From positions 32,689-96,688 of the forward strand of contig JAEWAF010000023.1 of the NCBI GenBank assembly GCA_023391815.1: DNA of 64,000 nt. Reading direction: 5' to 3'. The notes under the pieces are model-generated. The model ran no database searches. It had not been told where the DNA came from and saw only the letters and a program-made list of their open reading frames with translations. Numbering within the stretch: the first letter of the stretch is position 1; every line of letters begins with the position of its first letter. Below are positions 50,733 to 60,549 of this stretch, in pieces. Origin of the DNA: Pseudomonadota bacterium. Lineage in GTDB: Bacteria; Pseudomonadota; Gammaproteobacteria; Steroidobacterales; Steroidobacteraceae. A program made the position numbers and the translations under genes.

Positions 50733-52304
50733 TTACGACGTTCGATTCAACTCGACACGACCGCGCTCTACGACGAAACTGGCCGTCACCGTGGCGCGCC
50801 CACCTGGCTCTGACACTTTATCCATCGTCGTCACATCCGTGCGCCACGAGTCGCGACCGATGTCGAAGACTTGATAGCCCCGACGCGCGTCGTAGAGCTG
50901 GCAGTGGGGATTCTCTGCCGGCGTATCCTTCCACGCCTTGCTCATCTCGACACCGTCACCGCCCGAACTGATCGAAGAGCAAACAAACTCGGTGGCGGCC
51001 GCCGCGCTGTCCAACGCGCCCTCACGCACCGGCACCACGCCGGCGTGATGTTGATGAACATCTCCAGTCGCAATCACCACGTTCTTCAGATCGCGACGGA
51101 CGATCTCCGCGACCAATCGTTCACGCGCGGCAGCGTATCCGCTCCATGAATCGACGTTCGTGCGCCCGGCGTCGCGACTCTTCGGATAGGTGAATGGCAT
51201 CACCATCACCTGCTGCGCGAGCAGGTTCCAACGCGATGACGAGCTCAGCCCCGCCGACAGCCACGCTTCTTGCTGCGAGCCCAGCATCGTCACGGGTCCC
51301 GAGGTATCGAGCCTGCATCCTTTCGGCGGTCGGTTTGTTTGTAACAAGCCACCATGGCGATATTGCCGTGTGTCCAGCACCTGCACGCGCAACAGGTCGC
51401 CATAGTCGAAGCGACGATACATTTTCAGCCCGCCGTTGGTCGGATACTGCGCCTGACGCACCGGCATGTGCTCGTACCAAGCCTGCATGGCGGCCGCACG
51501 CCGCAACAGAAACGCCTCGGCCGGCGAGCCGTCCTGATCGCACTCGCCGTACCAGTTGTTGTCGACCTCGTGATCGTCGTACGAGACCAGGAACGGCGCG
51601 GCGGCGTGCGCGAACTGCAAATCAGGATCGAGCTTGTACTGCGCGTATCGCCGACGGTAATCGTCGAGCGAATAGATCTCGTCGCCCACGTGCGAGCGAA
51701 CGCAGTTCTTCACCTTGGCGCAGTCTCGTGCGCGCCCTTCGTAGATGTAGTCGCCATAATGAAAGATCGCGTCGAGCTCCGACACTTCGCCCAAACGTCG
51801 ATAGGCCGTATACCAGCCTTCTTCGTAGTGCTGACAACCCGCGACACCGATGCGCACACGATCGACCGCGAAGCCCTCGGGCATGGTCGTGCGAGCCGTG
51901 CCCACCATGCTTACTTCACCGTTCGCACGAAAACGATACCAATACCGCCAGCCCGGCTTCAGCCCGCCCACCTCGACATGTACCGAGTGTCCCAGCTCGG
52001 GCCGCGCGGAAGCCACGCCAGATTTGATGACCCGAGCGAAACGTTCGTCCGCCGCGATCTCCCAATCGACGGAAACAACGGACATCGGCATGCCACCGTG
52101 AGGCTCGAGCGGCGCCGGCGCAAGCCTCGTCCAAAGCACGAAGCCATCAGGCGACGGATCGCCGGACGCGACGCCGAGCGAGAATGGATACGCGCTCGAC
52201 GGCGCACTGGCCCGGGCCCGACGACCGACTCCAGACAACAGCGCGAGGCCACTCGCGGCCGCAAGCTTCAGAACGTCGCGGCGCGCGATCATGCGATGGG
52301 TCAT
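50733..52304 (-). CDS. phoD: exported alkaline phosphatase D (PhoD) family protein
   Basis: The 523-residue protein has a Tat-like signal (ARRDVLKLAAASGLAL), a PhoD N-terminal beta-sandwich domain (YPFSLGVASGDPSPDGFVLW) and a metallophosphatase domain. Metal-site and active-site landmarks are RIGVAGCQHYEEGW, IFHYGDYIYEG and FLVSYDDHEVDNNWYGECD. PhoD enzymes hydrolyse phosphate mono- and diesters in the periplasm or outside the cell. The start codon overlaps the stop codon of the STN-type TonB receptor by four bases (ATGA). It is therefore the fourth gene of the sigma-fecR-receptor module. Confidence 0.93.
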   Translation of the reverse strand: MTHRMIARRDVLKLAAASGLALLSGVGRRARASAPSSAYPFSLGVASGDPSPDGFVLWTRLAPAPLEPHGGMPMSVVSVDWEIAADERFARVIKSGVASARPELGHSVHVEVGGLKPGWRYWYRFRANGEVSMVGTARTTMPEGFAVDRVRIGVAGCQHYEEGWYTAYRRLGEVSELDAIFHYGDYIYEGRARDCAKVKNCVRSHVGDEIYSLDDYRRRYAQYKLDPDLQFAHAAAPFLVSYDDHEVDNNWYGECDQDGSPAEAFLLRRAAAMQAWYEHMPVRQAQYPTNGGLKMYRRFDYGDLLRVQVLDTRQYRHGGLLQTNRPPKGCRLDTSGPVTMLGSQQEAWLSAGLSSSSRWNLLAQQVMVMPFTYPKSRDAGRTNVDSWSGYAAARERLVAEIVRRDLKNVVIATGDVHQHHAGVVPVREGALDSAAAATEFVCSSISSGGDGVEMSKAWKDTPAENPHCQLYDARRGYQVFDIGRDSWRTDVTTMDKVSEPGGRATVTASFVVERGRVELNRTS

Positions 52305-55195
52305 GGCTTGTAAATGAGATTGAAGTAGAACGTGAGGCCCTTCTTCATCTCGGCGCGACGCATGCTCAGATCCTCGCCATAGCCTAGATTCAGATTGTCG
52401 TCGAGCAGGTTCACGGCCTGCAGCTTGACGATCCAGTCATCGAGTACGCGATAGCGAACGGTCATGTCCAGTTGGCCTCGCGCCTGCGGCCCGCGATGCA
52501 GCCAGGGGCTTGCACCAATACCGTCGTAATACTCGTCGCCGTAGTTATACGCGACGCGCACTTCGCCACCGCGCGGCAACTGATAGAACAGCGCGCCGTT
52601 GGCCAGCCAATCGCGTTGGAACAACAGGCGGTCGACATGCAGCGGTGTCCCGTCGACGAGGTAATCCATCTCGCCCCACATACGAGACACGTTGATGGAC
52701 GCACCCAGCTTGCCGGCAAGCAACCCCGGCAGGCCGGGAATCCGGTTCTCGATGTATTGAAACTCGATGCCTCGCAGCTTCGACTCGTTGGCGTTCATCG
52801 GTGTGCTGACGGTATAGGTGATGCCGTCGATGATCTGCTCCTGCTTCAGCGAGTAGATATCGTCCTTGATCTTCTTCATGAATCCGCCGAGGCTGACCAT
52901 GCCGCTGCCGCCGCCAGTGTAGTACTCCAACGCCACGTCGAAGTTGTCGGCAATGCGCGGGTCGAGTGTTGGATTGCCGCGGCTGATGGTGAAGGAGGTG
53001 TCGTTCCGCGTCTCGGCCATCGCGATGTCTTCCGGTGCCGGACGTCCCAGTGTGCGACTGTAGCCCGCCTTCAGGCGCAGTTGGTTGCTGAAGTCATGCA
53101 GCACATTGAGCGAAGGCAACAGATACGCATAGTCGCCCTTGTAATGCTGGAAAGAGTTCTGGAACACGCCGCCGACGCTGAACGGCACATCGGCGCCGTA
53201 ATCCGCGGAGTCCGCGCGCAAGCCGGCGATCACTCGCGTGCTCTCGGTCGCATACGTGCCAGAGACGTACCCGTATGTCACCGTTTCGTCGTATGTGTAG
53301 TCCGAGCTCAACGAATTTGCTCGCGAGGTCGCGACGTTCACGGTTTGATTCTGGCGGACGTTGGCGTTGTAAGCGTCGTAGTCGATCCACAGTACCGGAT
53401 AGTTCCACATCCACGGCGTGTAATGCGGATCGTAAGCCGCGAGCGACAGCGACGAGCGATCGACGGTGTACGTCGTGTCGCGGATGTCCCGCTCCATGTC
53501 GAAATCGCGTATGCCGATACCCGCCTTCCATCCCCACCCGAGGCTGTCGGCGTCGAAGTTCAACGAGTAATCGAGGCGCGCCTCGCTCGCCTCGCCTTTG
53601 GCGCCGGTGATGATGTCGCTCGCCTGGAACAGCGAATAATTGCCCGGCACCATCATGGCCTGCGGATCGGACAGCGTGAACGTCGCCGAGTCGCCCGACA
53701 CGTCGTATGTCACATATGAATTCGTGGGCCGGTACTGGTAGATCACCAGGTTCTCTGGATTCTCGAACGTGTTGTCGTTGTAGCCGGCTCGGAATTCCAG
53801 GCGCGAGTCGTTCTGGAACTCGTGGCGGGTCTTGAAGAGGACGCCGCGACTTTCAGTCTCGAAGCGATCGTAGGTGAACGTGGTCCGCACATCCGGAATG
53901 CGCAAGGTGCCGGTGGTTTCAGTCTGGCCGGTGAGGCCGGTGAATGCCCGCAGCGTCGGCGCGTTCATCGTCTGATCTTCGAGCTGCCGATAGTCATAGA
54001 GCATCAGCGAGCTGTACCAGGAGGACGTCGGCGAGAACTCGAGCAATGCCGAGCCACCATAGTTCTCCACGAAATTCGTGAAGTCGTAGCTGACGAAGGC
54101 TTGCGGCGCCGGATCGTAGCCGTTGTAGTCCGGGCTGATGGGCGTGGTGCTCGCGCCGCTGGCGGTGTAATAGGTGCGCCCGTTCGGGTTGCGCTTGGTC
54201 TCGTCGTACGTTCGCTGCTGGTAAACGCTGCTGATCACGACACCGAACCGGTCGTCTGAACCGAAGCGGTGCGACCACAATTGTTTGATACCGCCGCCCC
54301 AGGGCTTGTCATCGTAGCCCCCGACGCTGTTGCCGCCCGGCACCTTGTCGTAGGTCGCATAGCTGGCGAAGGTGTCGACGTAGAACTTGTCGCCGCTCTC
54401 GAACGCGCTGTAGGGAACGATGTTGATGATGCCGCCGATGGCGCCCGAATCCAGATCGGCCGTGAAGGTCTTGAACACTTCGGTGGTGCGCGCCGCCTGA
54501 CTCGGAATCAACGCCAGATCGACCCGACGCTGACCGGCGCCTTGGTTGGCCACCGAAATCATGCCGATGCCGTCGACCGAGACGTAATTCAGATCGGGCG
54601 TGATACCGCGAACGGCGACGTACTGACTCTCCTGCTCGCCGTACAGAACCTGCATCGTGCTCACGCCCGAAACACGGCTGAGCGCGTCGGCGAGGGACTT
54701 GTCCGCCAGATCGCCGGTGTCGTCCTGGGTGAGCGTATCGACGATGGTCGGCGAGCGGCGTCGATTGGCAACGGCCTCCTGATTCTGGAATGCTGTGCCG
54801 GTGACGATGACCTCTTCCACATCGTCGGCTGAAAGCGTCGATGCCGCTGCATCGGTTGCGAGCGCCACTCGCATCGTCTCCTTACGACGCACGATCAACG
54901 CGCGCGAGCTCGTCGTGACAACTTCGAGCGGGGTGCCGGCGATGAGCATCTGCACTGCCTGCAACGCGCTCATCTCACCCTTCAACGCGGGCGCCTGCTC
55001 TCCGGCCACGTCCGCCGGGCTGAACAGAATGTCCACGCCGCTTTGCTGAGCGACAGCGTTCAGCGCTGCGTCGAGCGCCTGTGTGGTCATCGAGATGCTG
55101 ACGGCTTCCGTCTGCGCATGCGAGGGAAAGGCTAGAGCAACGGCGATGGCCGCGACGAGTGCGGAGAGGCCGGAGCGAGGATGAGACAGCTGCAT
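52301..55195 (-). CDS. TonB-dependent receptor with STN signalling domain (PhoD module)
   Basis: The 964-residue receptor has a signal peptide (ALVAAIAVALAFPSHAQ) and an STN domain (VSISMTTQALDAALNAVAQQ, QMLIAGTPLEVV). A linker follows, then the TonB box (EEVIVTGTAFQNQEA) and plug (LADALSRVSGVSTMQVLYGE). The barrel ends in FYFNLIYKP. The STN domain and the fecR gene directly upstream mark it as the sensor of a surface-signalling module. The ligand may be an organic phosphate, because phoD follows it, but this is inference. Confidence 0.95.
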   Translation of the reverse strand: MQLSHPRSGLSALVAAIAVALAFPSHAQTEAVSISMTTQALDAALNAVAQQSGVDILFSPADVAGEQAPALKGEMSALQAVQMLIAGTPLEVVTTSSRALIVRRKETMRVALATDAAASTLSADDVEEVIVTGTAFQNQEAVANRRRSPTIVDTLTQDDTGDLADKSLADALSRVSGVSTMQVLYGEQESQYVAVRGITPDLNYVSVDGIGMISVANQGAGQRRVDLALIPSQAARTTEVFKTFTADLDSGAIGGIINIVPYSAFESGDKFYVDTFASYATYDKVPGGNSVGGYDDKPWGGGIKQLWSHRFGSDDRFGVVISSVYQQRTYDETKRNPNGRTYYTASGASTTPISPDYNGYDPAPQAFVSYDFTNFVENYGGSALLEFSPTSSWYSSLMLYDYRQLEDQTMNAPTLRAFTGLTGQTETTGTLRIPDVRTTFTYDRFETESRGVLFKTRHEFQNDSRLEFRAGYNDNTFENPENLVIYQYRPTNSYVTYDVSGDSATFTLSDPQAMMVPGNYSLFQASDIITGAKGEASEARLDYSLNFDADSLGWGWKAGIGIRDFDMERDIRDTTYTVDRSSLSLAAYDPHYTPWMWNYPVLWIDYDAYNANVRQNQTVNVATSRANSLSSDYTYDETVTYGYVSGTYATESTRVIAGLRADSADYGADVPFSVGGVFQNSFQHYKGDYAYLLPSLNVLHDFSNQLRLKAGYSRTLGRPAPEDIAMAETRNDTSFTISRGNPTLDPRIADNFDVALEYYTGGGSGMVSLGGFMKKIKDDIYSLKQEQIIDGITYTVSTPMNANESKLRGIEFQYIENRIPGLPGLLAGKLGASINVSRMWGEMDYLVDGTPLHVDRLLFQRDWLANGALFYQLPRGGEVRVAYNYGDEYYDGIGASPWLHRGPQARGQLDMTVRYRVLDDWIVKLQAVNLLDDNLNLGYGEDLSMRRAEMKKGLTFYFNLIYKP

Positions 55196-55281
55196 GATGT
55201 TCCGAGTGGGCTGGCCGCATTGGCCGGTCCCGCACTCGACGACGTCGGCGATGGAATCCTCAGAGGTTTTTTATGAATGTT

Positions 55282-56238
55282 TTATGACCCCGTCGACGTC
55301 GGTCGGGCGCTCAGACGCAATGCCTCGGCGCTCGCCTGTATCTCCACAGGCAGCATGGCTTTGAGCGCTTCGGCGAAGGCGGCGTTGTCGCCGACACGGA
55401 ACGTGCCACTGATCCGCAGACCCGCGGTGCTCGCATCGGCGATGGTGAGCCGCTGGCGATCGTAACGATTCATGATTTGCACGGCGGCCGCCAGATTGTC
55501 GTCGTTGTAAATGGCGCGCCCATCCTGCCAGGCTGTCAGGCGCTCCACTGTGTTTGCGGCGATCGGCGCAACCTTTGTCGAGGTCTCATCGAATAAATGG
55601 CCCGGCGCGAGTGTCTTGATGGGGCTGGCATCTGAATGCACCTCGCCACCGCCCGACAGCATCAGAATTCGGGCGGCGCTACCCTCGCCCGTCTCGATCT
55701 CGAACATCCCGCGATCGATGCGCAGATTGCAGCCGCCGGCGCGAACGGTGAGCGAACCTGTCGTGCGCGAGCGAAGATCGAAGTGAGCACGACCGCGCTC
55801 GAGCGTTGCTTCACAACCTGTGTCCGAAGTGCGCACGCGCAACTCGGAGTCGGCATCGAGCAGCACCTTGGAACGATCGGCCAGCACCAATGAGCGACGC
55901 TCGCCCACCTCGGTCCGATAGATCTCGGCTCCGGCGTTCAGCGCGACGAGCCCGCCCGCTGCTGCCGTCAACGCCGCACCACCGCCTACGAGTAAGCGCC
56001 TGCGCGTCACCTGCATCGGTCGAGCGGAATGCACTGGCACGCCGCCGCCGACGAGCTCCCACACGGCCGTCAATTCCTCAAACACGGTTGCGCGTGTCGC
56101 ATCCGCTCGCAACCACTGTCTGAAGCGGGCTCGCTCTTGTTCGTCGCAATCCTCCGCGTGCAAGCGAGCAAGCCAGCGAGCGGCGTCTCGTTCGAGCCGC
56201 GACTGCGCGATACGTTCGATGATGTTTGCCAGTCTCAT
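55282..56238 (-). CDS. FecR-type anti-sigma/sigma regulator (PhoD module)
   Basis: The 318-residue protein has a DUF4880 cytoplasmic part (DAARWLARLHAEDCDEQERA, RFRQWLRADATRATVFEEL) and a membrane helix near LLVGGGAALTAAAGGLVALN. The periplasmic FecR domain follows (SLVLADRSKVLLDADSELRV, ERGRAHFDLRSRTTGSLTVR), then a DUF4974-like C-terminus (NLAAAVQIMNRYDRQRLTIA). Its start overlaps the sigma-factor stop codon by four bases. It passes the receptor signal to the sigma factor upstream. Confidence 0.94.
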   Translation of the reverse strand: MRLANIIERIAQSRLERDAARWLARLHAEDCDEQERARFRQWLRADATRATVFEELTAVWELVGGGVPVHSARPMQVTRRRLLVGGGAALTAAAGGLVALNAGAEIYRTEVGERRSLVLADRSKVLLDADSELRVRTSDTGCEATLERGRAHFDLRSRTTGSLTVRAGGCNLRIDRGMFEIETGEGSAARILMLSGGGEVHSDASPIKTLAPGHLFDETSTKVAPIAANTVERLTAWQDGRAIYNDDNLAAAVQIMNRYDRQRLTIADASTAGLRISGTFRVGDNAAFAEALKAMLPVEIQASAEALRLSARPTSTGS

Positions 56239-56732
56239 CGAAGCTCCTTGCTCGCGCGTAACAGCCCCAGCGCCGCCTTGGCCACGTGCTTCTCGACCGC
56301 GCTCTCACTGATGCCGAGGCGTTCGCCAATCTCGCGATAACGCAGACCATCCAGTCGATGCATCAGCAGAATCTGACGCGTGCGAGGCGGCAAGCGCGAG
56401 AGGGTGGCTTGCACGGCACCTAGACGCTGCCGCACGTCGAGCATCTCTTCGGGCGTCGGAGCGCTATCGGCGATCGTGCTCAAATCCTCGTCGCTGCCGA
56501 CGTTGCGCCGGCGCCGACGACGATGATCGTCGCGCGCCAGATTGACCGCGATCCGAACCATGAACGCTTCGAAGTTGCGGACGCACGAGCCGTCCCGCTC
56601 GGACATCCGCAGATAGGCGTCGTTCAAATAATCGCTGGCGTCCTGCGGGCGCCCGGACAGCACCGCGATCTGGCGCAGCAGTCGACTCCAGACGGCCCGG
56701 TCTTGCGCGCCGCCCGGCTTCTCGGAAAACAT
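56235..56732 (-). CDS. ECF RNA polymerase sigma factor, FecI group (PhoD module)
   Basis: The 165-residue protein has region 2 in ASDYLNDAYLRMSERDGS and EAFMVRIAVNLARDDHRRRR, and region 4 in LPPRTRQILLMHRLDGLRYR followed by ISESAVEKHVAKAALGLLRA. It heads the leftward unit sigma, fecR, STN-receptor, phoD, all joined by overlaps or short gaps. The ATG at 56732 gives a slightly short but normal FecI length. Confidence 0.94.
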   Translation of the reverse strand: MFSEKPGGAQDRAVWSRLLRQIAVLSGRPQDASDYLNDAYLRMSERDGSCVRNFEAFMVRIAVNLARDDHRRRRRRNVGSDEDLSTIADSAPTPEEMLDVRQRLGAVQATLSRLPPRTRQILLMHRLDGLRYREIGERLGISESAVEKHVAKAALGLLRASKELR

Positions 56733-56921
56733 CGCTTCGTTCGCCCCACTTACCGCTACACGTGCCTTTGGCGGGCGCGCAAGGCTAAGTCAGTCGTTTG
56801 ACGGTTTCGTGACGGATCGGCGACAGGCCGGGGGAACAAATGCCGGGGGCACGGAATTCCAGGCGCAAGAGCACCGCTCTATTTTCAAGATCACCTCTTC
56901 CGCGTCCTCGGGACGGTGCGC

Positions 56922-58013
56922 ATGACGATGACGGATGCCCTGCATCTATTTCTGGGCCACAGCGCCAGCGGACAGGCGGTGCGTCGTTTCGACTGGAGTC
57001 ACAATCCTCTCGGACCGATCGACGGGTGGTCGCATTCCCTGCGCACGATGGTCGGCGCCATCCTCGAATCGGCGTTCCCACAATGTCTGTTGTGGGGTCC
57101 CGGGCATATCGCGATTCACAACGACGCGTTTCTGCCCATCCTGGGCAAAAAGCCCGCCGCGATCGGCCGGCCGTTCGACGAGATCTGGGCGGAAGCCTGG
57201 CACATGATCGGGCCCATGGTTGCACGCGCCTACGCCGGCGAGCCGACGTTCATCGAAGACTATCCTTTGATCGTCGAACGCCACGGTCGCCCCGAGCAAA
57301 CCTATTTCACATTTTGCTACAGCCCGATTCGCGACGACGACGGCCGCATCGCCGGGATGCTGGACACCGTGATCGAAACGACGGCAACGGTGCAGGCGCG
57401 AGAGCAAGCGCGGCTGGTGAACGCGGAGCTGGCGCATCGCATTCAGAACACGCTCACCATCGTCAACTCCATCTGCGATCAAACGTTTCGATCGGCGAGC
57501 TCGCTCGACGAAGCCCGCCTGACTTTCGCTCGCCGTCTCAAGGCCCTCGGTCAGGCGCACACTGTGCTCACCCAATCGAGCTGGACCAGCGCGCCGATGG
57601 CGGCGATCATCGAGGGCGCGTTGCTCCCACACAGCATGGCGCCCGGTGAATCCTGCGCTCAAGGACCGCCGGTCAATCTTTCCCCGCGACAGGCGTTGTC
57701 GCTGAGCATGGCCATTCATGAGCTCGCCACAAACTCTATGAAGTATGGCGCGCTGTCCGCGGCCGGCGGGCAAGTCACGGTACGATGGAAGCTGGAACCC
57801 CTGGACAGCAGCGACAAATGCCTGCGCCTGTCCTGGACCGAATCCGGTGGCCCGCCGGTCTCGCCGCCGCAGCGGCGCGGGTTCGGCACTCAACTCATCG
57901 AACTGGTGCTCGCCGAAGACTTCGGCGGCAAGGTCAATCTTTGCTACGCGCCCGAGGGACTGCGCTTCGAGCTGACCACCAAGCTCAGCAACCTGCCCGA
58001 TCAAGGCACGTAA
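56922..58013 (+). CDS. HWE-family sensor histidine kinase with PAS domain
   Basis: The protein has about 363 residues; the start may be GTG at 56916 or ATG at 56922 or 56928. A PAS domain spans about 20-155 (NPLGPIDGWSHSLRTMVGAI, FPQCLLWGPGHIAIHNDAFL, PAC-like IRDDDGRIAGMLDTVIE). The HWE kinase part follows: the phospho-accepting His in NAELAHRIQNTLTIVNSICD, NSMKYGALSAAGG as N box, and the WxE tryptophan in LSWTESGGPPV. There are no membrane helices, so it senses a cytosolic cue, perhaps light or redox. No response regulator is adjacent. Confidence 0.92.
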   Translation: MTMTDALHLFLGHSASGQAVRRFDWSHNPLGPIDGWSHSLRTMVGAILESAFPQCLLWGPGHIAIHNDAFLPILGKKPAAIGRPFDEIWAEAWHMIGPMVARAYAGEPTFIEDYPLIVERHGRPEQTYFTFCYSPIRDDDGRIAGMLDTVIETTATVQAREQARLVNAELAHRIQNTLTIVNSICDQTFRSASSLDEARLTFARRLKALGQAHTVLTQSSWTSAPMAAIIEGALLPHSMAPGESCAQGPPVNLSPRQALSLSMAIHELATNSMKYGALSAAGGQVTVRWKLEPLDSSDKCLRLSWTESGGPPVSPPQRRGFGTQLIELVLAEDFGGKVNLCYAPEGLRFELTTKLSNLPDQGT

Positions 58014-58096
58014 ATCGGCGTGTACGACAACCTTCGACGGAACGTAATGCCTCGTCGCGGGTTTGCGTTACACGAGCTGATTCCGAGCATTGCTGA

Positions 58097-59215
58097 ATGG
58101 CCAAAAAGACCGCGAAAAAAACCGACCCCACGCCCTCGCCGCTGCTGGCTCATGGCGGCAAGGTGCTGAGCCTGGTGACGGTGGACGCGTACAACGCAGA
58201 GATGCGCAGCCCTGAAGGGTTTCTCGGCGATCGCGCCAGCCGTCGCGCCTTTCAGGCCATCCTCGACGACTGGCGCGACCGCGTGAGCCGCGCCGGCGAC
58301 GATCCGTTGGGCGACGAGCCCAGCGAGGAACTCAGCAAGAAACAACTGGACAAGATGCTCGCGGAAGGCGATGCCGAGGCCGCCGGTATCATTCACGGCG
58401 CGATCGAAGAGTTCGCGCAGGAATTTGCGCAAGTCATCCGGCGCTTTCTGAAGCTCAAGGACTGGAAGGACACCGAGGCCATCGTGGTCGGCGGCGGCCT
58501 GCGCACCAGTCGCATCGGCGAGCTGGCGATCGGCCGCACCTCGGTGCTGCTCAAGGCCGACGGCATCGACCTGGATCTCAAACCGATTCGCAATCACTCC
58601 GACCACGCCGGCCTGATCGGCTGCATCCAGCTGGTGCCGTCCTGGATTCTGTCGGGCCACGACAGCATCCTGGCCGTCGACATCGGCGGCACCAACATCC
58701 GCGCCGGCATCGTGGAGCTTCGACGCAAGAAAAGCGCCGATCTTTCTCAAGCGGAAGTCGGACGGTTCGAGCTGTGGCGTCATCGTGAAGATGAGCCCGA
58801 GCGCGAGGACGCCGTGCAACGGCTCATCGATATGTTGCTCGGGCTGATCAAACAAGCGGAGAAGGATGGGAGCAACCTTGCGCCGTTCATCGGCATCGGT
58901 TGTCCGGGCGTGATTCGCCCCGACGGCTCGATCGAGCGTGGCGGTCAGAACCTACCCGGCGACTGGGAGCACAAGAGCTTCAACCTGCCGGAGAAGCTGC
59001 TCGCCGCCATCCCGAAGATCGGCGATCACGAAACGGTCATCGTCATGCATAACGACGCGGTCGTGCAGGGCCTGAGCGAGGTGCCGACCATGCGGGAGTA
59101 CGACCATTGGGGCGTGCTCACGATCGGCACGGGATTGGGCAATGCGCGATTCACGAATCGGTTCAGCGAGGATGAGAAGAAGGAAGAAGAGGAGGAGGAC
59201 GAGGCTGACGAATAA
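58097..59215 (+). CDS. ROK-family sugar-kinase-like protein with circularly permuted motifs
   Basis: The 372-residue protein carries all core motifs of a ROK kinase but in shifted order. Residues 127-175 hold the usual C-terminal half: EAIVVGGGLRTSRIG and the HSDHAGLIGCIQ segment that normally closes a ROK protein. After it, at 193-205, comes the phosphate-1 motif AVDIGGTNIRAGI, which normally opens the fold. The catalytic Asp follows in MHNDA (317-321) and then phosphate-2 in TIGTGLGN (342-349). The zinc motif of many ROK proteins is absent. The tail (358-372) is almost all Asp/Glu/Lys, and the N-terminus is Lys-rich. The order strongly suggests a circular permutation. The substrate is unknown. 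Confidence 0.85.
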   Translation: MAKKTAKKTDPTPSPLLAHGGKVLSLVTVDAYNAEMRSPEGFLGDRASRRAFQAILDDWRDRVSRAGDDPLGDEPSEELSKKQLDKMLAEGDAEAAGIIHGAIEEFAQEFAQVIRRFLKLKDWKDTEAIVVGGGLRTSRIGELAIGRTSVLLKADGIDLDLKPIRNHSDHAGLIGCIQLVPSWILSGHDSILAVDIGGTNIRAGIVELRRKKSADLSQAEVGRFELWRHREDEPEREDAVQRLIDMLLGLIKQAEKDGSNLAPFIGIGCPGVIRPDGSIERGGQNLPGDWEHKSFNLPEKLLAAIPKIGDHETVIVMHNDAVVQGLSEVPTMREYDHWGVLTIGTGLGNARFTNRFSEDEKKEEEEEDEADE

Positions 59216-59229
59216 CCCAGCCTGCCTCA

Positions 59230-60549
59230 TTATGAGCTTTGCAGTAGCTCCTTCGCTGCCTTCTGTCCGCTGTTGAGCGCGCCCCCGACGCTGGACGGCT
59301 CCTCTTCATCCAGCGCCTCGCCGGCAAAGAACAAAGTCTGCTCGACCGATCGCGCCAGCTGCTTGCGAGCCGGGCCGCCGCCCACGCCCGAATAACTGTA
59401 CGCGCCACACGAGTACGGATCGCTCTGCCAGTCGTGCCAATACACCGCCTCGAGCATCTTCCGATAATCGCGACGCTTCCCGAATATCTCCGCGACGCTC
59501 GCCAATGCCGGCCGCAGGACTTCATCTGTGTTCCTCGCGATGAGCCTCATCGCGTTCGGCCCGCCCGTCCACGCGGTGAGCACCGGCGCCCGCACTGGCA
59601 GCGTCGTCCAGAACGTCGGGAACGGCGCACCCTGCGCATGAAAGAACGCGACGTCTCGATGCTGGCCCTCGTCGATCTCCGCCCAGAATGGCTTGGAGAA
59701 ACACAGCAGTAGCTTCACCACCGGCCCCATCAGCAACCGCGACAGCGGCACCTGCTTTCGGGGCAACGCTGGTGTGAATAACACACTGCCCGGCGTCAGT
59801 GCGGGCAGCTGCATCACCGACAGCGGCAACGTGATGATCGCTTTAGGTGCTCGCACGGAACCCGGTTCGCCATGTCGAGTGAACCCGACGACGACCTCAC
59901 CTTGCCGCCAGCGGACCTCGTGAACTGCGGATGCCAGCTGCAAACAGCTTTTCGCCGGATCCAGACTTCCCGCCAGCGCATCCATCAACGCGCCATACCC
60001 TCGTTGCGGACGAAACGTGGGCGCGTCGGCCGCGCTGCCGCCGCCCCACTCCTTCAATATCTCGATCGCACTGGCGCGCTTCGGATCGGCCGCGTCGAAG
60101 CCCTCGACCAGCATGGTCGCGAACGCCCGCACTGTCGGTGACAAGCGCCGTCGATGCTTCTCCAGGAACTCGGCGAACGGCAGATCGACCCGCGGCTTGG
60201 GAATGCTTTGCAGCCGCTCCTTCATGGTCTCGAACAAATCTTCGCTGCGCTTCATATGCCCGGGCTGAGGGACTCGATAGCGCGTCTGCGCGGCGTCGAC
60301 CGCCACATCGCCCGCCAAACGCAACTGCTCGAAGATCGCTGGTGACTCGCCGTGGATGAACTCTGCGCCTAATTCCAACGACACGGCGGCGCCCCGCGGG
60401 CGCACTGTGAGAATCCGGCCGCCGATGCGATCGCGCGCTTCGAGAATACAAACGGCTTTGCCGTTCCGACTCAACTGCGCCGCTGCCGCCAGTCCGGCCG
60501 CACCGGCGCCCACGACGATGACGTCGTATTCGTCGTTCGCTTTACTCAT
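59230..60549 (-). CDS. FAD-dependent amine oxidase family protein
   Basis: The 439-residue flavoenzyme has the FAD-binding N-terminus VIVVGAGAAGLAAAAQL and LEARDRIGGRILTV, followed by the monoamine-oxidase-type segment VSLELGAEFIHGESPAIF. The C-terminal FAD contact LFFAGEALDEEEPSSVGGAL is also present. It should oxidise an amine or related C-N or C-C bond. There is no signal peptide, so it is cytosolic. Its start overlaps the last eight bases of the Rieske oxidoreductase gene upstream, so both are made together. Confidence 0.93.
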   Translation of the reverse strand: MSKANDEYDVIVVGAGAAGLAAAAQLSRNGKAVCILEARDRIGGRILTVRPRGAAVSLELGAEFIHGESPAIFEQLRLAGDVAVDAAQTRYRVPQPGHMKRSEDLFETMKERLQSIPKPRVDLPFAEFLEKHRRRLSPTVRAFATMLVEGFDAADPKRASAIEILKEWGGGSAADAPTFRPQRGYGALMDALAGSLDPAKSCLQLASAVHEVRWRQGEVVVGFTRHGEPGSVRAPKAIITLPLSVMQLPALTPGSVLFTPALPRKQVPLSRLLMGPVVKLLLCFSKPFWAEIDEGQHRDVAFFHAQGAPFPTFWTTLPVRAPVLTAWTGGPNAMRLIARNTDEVLRPALASVAEIFGKRRDYRKMLEAVYWHDWQSDPYSCGAYSYSGVGGGPARKQLARSVEQTLFFAGEALDEEEPSSVGGALNSGQKAAKELLQSS

